A stretch of DNA of 36,608 nucleotides from an uncultured Desulfobulbaceae bacterium (GTDB taxonomy: Bacteria; Desulfobacterota; Desulfobulbia; Desulfobulbales; BM004): the NCBI GenBank assembly GCA_945787325.1, contig CALZHP010000024.1, positions 1 to 36,608 of the forward strand, given 5' to 3'. The notes under the pieces were generated by a model. That model was not told the DNA's origin. It did not search any database and worked only from the letters and a program-made list of their open reading frames with translations. The position numbers and the translations under genes were made by a program. This document shows positions 33,659 through 36,608 of this stretch, piece after piece. The stretch's first letter is position 1. Every line of letters begins with the position of its first letter.

Positions 33659-35506
33659 TTAATCATTATTGTTCGTTGTAGTATTTTCAAAAGTGACAGA
33701 GAGAATGGACACAGCAGGTAAGGAAGTTGCTGGGGATCCATCAGTCGTGTATTCAATATGAAGGAGCGGCGCAGAACCATCTTCACCGTCCCAGGCTTCC
33801 GCTGTGCGCCTTCCCGAGGCATTGATGACAAAGGCCATGTTGTTACCGGCATTCCAACCACTTCTGTTAACAACTTCCTGGACCAGATTTGAAATATCTG
33901 GTGAACGATTTAGTTCACCAACCGTATTCCATTCCGGGATATTCCAGTAAACGATAGAGCCTGTTGTGTTGCGGTTGCTGAGATCGTAGGCATTGGAAGA
34001 GAAGGCTGTTGCACTATCGGATGCCAGAATACTGATATCTGCACTCGTAGTTTCAGTAGAGGTTTCGTCAACTGTAAACTCAAGATAAGCGTTCGTGATC
34101 GTCGCATTCGGTGGGACGTTTACGCTAACAAATCTGAGCCCCAGAATTCTATTGGAACTTGCGCTTGGATCATAGCCAAATTCCAGGTCTGAGCTATAAA
34201 AGGACATTGAGCCGGTCTCAACATTTTCCTCTACATCATCAATGGACTGGCCAATACGCACATTGACCACAGGATTTATAGAAACGACACTGTTGCGAAA
34301 ACTATTAATAATGGGTGCAATTAAGTCTCCTGTTTGCGCATTATCCCGCTCATTGGCAATACCTGTCGGCACACCTGCAAAGTTCACATTGGGGTTGGAG
34401 AAGCGTGCCACTCTGGGGCAACCGTTCGGACACGGATTAGAATAAGACATCACAGTTCGGTAAGAACCATTAACATAATGTGCATACGAAAAATCAAAAG
34501 AAGCAGAAGACGGATTTGTTCCCACACTACTGTTCTCCCAGTTGTGTTCCATGCCCATGTTGTGCCCATGCTCATGGGCAAAAGTCAGGTTGCCAACAGC
34601 ACAATCTATATCTGTAGCCTGAAATGCATAAGCCTCAAAAGACGGACCAGGATTTCTCTGAACCCAGCCAGTTCCACATGAAGACGGCGTATCGACGATG
34701 ATCGAGACCATGTCGGCTCCGAATTGATCACGAATTGTGGAAACATATGAGCTATTGGTTACCCATTGAAGGGCATCACTGGTTGTACCCTGGGAGTTGT
34801 AATTTACTTCTTCTGTATGAACAAGCTGGTAGCGCACGTTCATGTTACTTTCAGAAAAAGCCGTATTGGCGTTATCAACTGCGGCCTGGATCAATGCCTC
34901 AATTTCCGTAAATCCGCCAGCCTTATTGCGTGCATTGGGAGTATAAACGGATAACAAGTCGATGAATTGGATTTCACCTTCAGATGCCATATTCACAGAT
35001 TGTCCAGAAGTATCTGCAGGCTGGTCATTCTCATAATCCAGCACCAGTTCATTAACACCACTATCGCACTCGGGAAATGCGGACATATCCAGCAATTCAA
35101 CAACGTGTTTGCCTCCGCGTTGCGGACGTATTTCATACACTTCCTCATCAATTGTTAAACGGCCAACGAGTACGCCTTTTTTAACAGTCAACATTGCTCG
35201 ACTATTAGAGTGTTCAACAGCTCTGCCCTGCCACAGGGCATTGCCGGTGCCCCGATCTTTGAACCTGGTTCGTTTAAGATTTACGACACGCCCATCTGGA
35301 AGCTGCAGCCTGAGAAACTTGCGGCCACGTGAAGGACCGCTGAGGTCAATGTTTGCTGCATGAGCTCTTTTCCCATAACGTTTAGGGCTGACAGATCTTG
35401 CCTTTTCTCGAAAAAGGTCTGCTGGGGTTATGGCATGTGCCGGGGAATTTAAGAGAAGTATAAGTGCAGTAATGGCAATCCCTGTGATGAGTTTGCTAGT
35501 TGTCAT
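33659..35506 (-). CDS. Secreted reprolysin-like zinc metalloprotease with C-terminal DNRLRE/CBM96-like domain
   Basis: A 615-residue exported protein (signal peptide residues 1-25, ending PAHA). A propeptide-like region (about 26-175) precedes a metzincin catalytic domain (about 178-385). It has the zinc motif HEHGHNMGMEH (His311, Glu312, His315, His321) and a Met-turn TVMSYS (Met353), both complete. The C-terminal 190 residues (NVRIGQSIDDVEE, NATITNAYLEFTV, WDGEDGSAPLLHIEY) resemble the DNRLRE/CBM96 type beta-domain found on secreted enzymes. It probably degrades extracellular or surface protein. ATG 35506 begins the signal peptide. It stands alone. Confidence 0.87.
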   Translation of the reverse strand: MTTSKLITGIAITALILLLNSPAHAITPADLFREKARSVSPKRYGKRAHAANIDLSGPSRGRKFLRLQLPDGRVVNLKRTRFKDRGTGNALWQGRAVEHSNSRAMLTVKKGVLVGRLTIDEEVYEIRPQRGGKHVVELLDMSAFPECDSGVNELVLDYENDQPADTSGQSVNMASEGEIQFIDLLSVYTPNARNKAGGFTEIEALIQAAVDNANTAFSESNMNVRYQLVHTEEVNYNSQGTTSDALQWVTNSSYVSTIRDQFGADMVSIIVDTPSSCGTGWVQRNPGPSFEAYAFQATDIDCAVGNLTFAHEHGHNMGMEHNWENSSVGTNPSSASFDFSYAHYVNGSYRTVMSYSNPCPNGCPRVARFSNPNVNFAGVPTGIANERDNAQTGDLIAPIINSFRNSVVSINPVVNVRIGQSIDDVEENVETGSMSFYSSDLEFGYDPSASSNRILGLRFVSVNVPPNATITNAYLEFTVDETSTETTSADISILASDSATAFSSNAYDLSNRNTTGSIVYWNIPEWNTVGELNRSPDISNLVQEVVNRSGWNAGNNMAFVINASGRRTAEAWDGEDGSAPLLHIEYTTDGSPATSLPAVSILSVTFENTTTNNND

Positions 35507-36013
35507 GATTGTCCCTCAGTATCGTGAAAGCGTAGATGAAAATTAACACCCGGTCATATCTTGCATTATTCAGCATTATTCATGCCATGATTAAATGAAA
35601 GGGGAGATATGCTCCAAGCCCAATCCCATTCATGGATAGTTATTTATTATTCTGGTTCTGTTTTATTAAGCTGGCGGGCAATAATGATAAAGAATAAATA
35701 TTTGATTTCGTTATGATTATGTAATGCTGTGAATATCTGATGCATGTTCACCAGCATTAATCCAATATAAAAGGCAGGCAGACAGGGTTTAGTTGGCAGA
35801 ATTTTTAGAAACAACGATGTTTGCCGGAAATGCTGTTACCGTTATGGAAACAATATTACCTATATTAGGATGACGGATTTTCTATTAATTGTTGATCAAA
35901 TACTTTTCAGAGCTAGTTACTTCTACAAATAAAATAATTGACTTAGGCCGAAGTCGTATTTACAGATTTATTATAGTGGTTTTTCTGATTCACCTTTGCT
36001 ACGGGAGTATTTC
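35507..36013. other. Intergenic region upstream of the tandem-hairpin segment
   Basis: About 500 bp, AT-rich and without a convincing gene on either strand. TTGACT at 35938-35943 could be a plus-strand -35 box for the short transcript ending in the hairpins at 36042-36126, but the -10 at normal spacing is poor (TACAGA). Confidence 0.35.
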
Positions 36014-36112
36014 ATGCCTAAGGTAATCCTGAAATATTATAAAAAAACCTCCGGGAACATTGTTTTCCACGGAGGCTTTTTTGTTGGGCAACAAGAGTTT
36101 GAAAGTTCCTGA
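36014..36112 (+). CDS. Possible 32-residue leader-type peptide overlapping two hairpins
   Basis: An ATG at 36014 with a well-placed ribosome-binding site (cgggag, 6-8 bp upstream) opens a frame of 32 codons (MPKVILKYYKKTSG and on) that reads through the terminator hairpin and stops inside the second hairpin. A real small protein rarely contains a terminator, so this is either chance or a leader peptide of an attenuator. No biosynthetic codon run is seen. Confidence 0.25.
   Translation: MPKVILKYYKKTSGNIVFHGGFFVGQQEFESS
36042..36082. terminator. Strong bidirectional terminator hairpin
   Basis: AAAAAACCTCCG (36042-36053) pairs with CGGAGGcTTTTTT (36070-36082), extended by GGAA/TTCC inside with one bulge. 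T-runs lie on both strands. Confidence 0.85.
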
Positions 36113-36126
36113 ACTTTCAAATTTTT
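36098..36126 (+). terminator. Second hairpin with T-run, just before the DUF937 gene
   Basis: A perfect 10-bp stem, TTTGAAAGTT (36098-36107) and AACTTTCAAA (36112-36121), with a 4-nt loop and five Ts. It is 30 bp upstream of the DUF937 start codon and 16 bp after the first hairpin. It could be a tandem terminator or an attenuator in the leader. Confidence 0.65.
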
Positions 36127-36156
36127 CGAAGAAAAAATGAAAAAGGAGGCGGCTTC

Positions 36157-36608
36157 ATGAATTTGCTGGAAAAGATATTAAGTGCACAAAACGGTGGACA
36201 GATCAGCCGCATGGCCCAGAATTTTGGGATTAGCGGTGATGATGCTAAGAATGCCATTGGGCAAATGATACCTTCGCTTTCCAGGGGTATAAAAAACAAT
36301 GTGACGAAAGGAAACGGTTTGAATGAACTGATGGAAGCTCTCAGCCGTGGCAACCATCAACGATACATTGATGACCCCGAAATTCTTGGAAATGAAGATA
36401 CAGTTGCGGATGGTAACAATATCCTGGGTCATATTCTTGGAAGCAGGGATGTCAGCCGAAATATTGCCGGTCATGCAAGTCAAAAAACCGGTTTAAGTGC
36501 AGGAATACTCAAAAAAATGCTACCTATGGTGGCTGCAATGGCCATGGGAGCACTCAGCAAGCAATCGTCCGGAGGCCGCAGCATGCGTGAAATATCACCA
36601 TCAATGTC
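36157..36608 (+). CDS. DUF937 protein, cut by the window end
   Basis: The first 150 residues of a protein of the DUF937 type. The diagnostic stretch NNILGHILGSRDVSRNIAGHASQKTG is followed by a hydrophobic helix LKKMLPMVAAMAMGALSK, as in that family, whose function is unknown. The N-terminus (MNLLEKILSAQNGGQISRMA) is also typical. ATG 36157 has a strong ribosome-binding site (aaaggagg, 7 bp upstream). No signal peptide. The end lies outside the window. Confidence 0.85.
   Translation, partial: MNLLEKILSAQNGGQISRMAQNFGISGDDAKNAIGQMIPSLSRGIKNNVTKGNGLNELMEALSRGNHQRYIDDPEILGNEDTVADGNNILGHILGSRDVSRNIAGHASQKTGLSAGILKKMLPMVAAMAMGALSKQSSGGRSMREISPSM

Overview
The window looks like chromosomal DNA of a sulfate-reducing member of the Desulfobacterota, probably Desulfobulbales-like. 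This is inferred from a bacterial-type sulfate adenylyltransferase with its own strong promoter, the order zapB-zapA-6S RNA-rny-tyrS, the AT-leaning base composition, and several secreted or c-di-GMP-linked proteins. No rRNA, tRNA or CRISPR array was recognised.

Region 1 (1-4650) is housekeeping: the end of a ZapB-like gene, zapA, a 6S RNA, ribonuclease Y, tyrosyl-tRNA synthetase, then a convergent PerR/Fur-type regulator. Region 2 (4765-12073, all minus strand) holds a radical SAM protein with a small partner of unknown function, followed by what I regard as the most coherent system here: a Csd6/Pgp2-like YkuD protein, a Csd4/Pgp1-like M99 carboxypeptidase 15 bp behind it, and a periplasmic Sel1/TPR/parvulin-like protein. 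The first two are the known pair that trims peptidoglycan tetrapeptides to tripeptides and then dipeptides to set cell curvature. The third would be a candidate new partner.

Region 3 (12577-18975) is metabolic: sat with promoter and terminator, aroB, a PP-loop ATPase with two CxxC pairs, a cupin-like protein, a beta-hydroxyacid dehydrogenase, a small membrane protein and an alpha/beta hydrolase. Region 4 (19046-26212) mixes signalling and envelope genes: a secreted barrel-like protein behind a probable GEMM (c-di-GMP-type) riboswitch, a CBS-domain protein, a lipocalin lipoprotein, a REC-GGDEF-EAL protein with a degenerate GGDEF site and intact EAL motifs, a secreted YVTN-type propeller, and a CBS protein coupled to a cation:proton antiporter.

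Region 5 (26262-36608) is accessory: a 1201-residue MshQ/DUF6701-type surface protein that is GC-richer than its surroundings, an intact RAYT-type (Y1, HUH) transposase element, a decayed second copy lying against the stub of a tyrosine recombinase, a PEP-synthase regulatory protein with an odd N-terminal motif and C-terminal tail, a secreted reprolysin-like metalloprotease, and a DUF937 gene cut by the window end. Both the intact and decayed RAYT ends carry outward-iterated TGACYCC motifs within perfect or near-perfect short tandem duplications. I know of no standard explanation for this pattern.

All calls rest on reading the sequence; no database search was possible. Start codons were moved from the longest frame where a ribosome-binding site or signal peptide argued for it.
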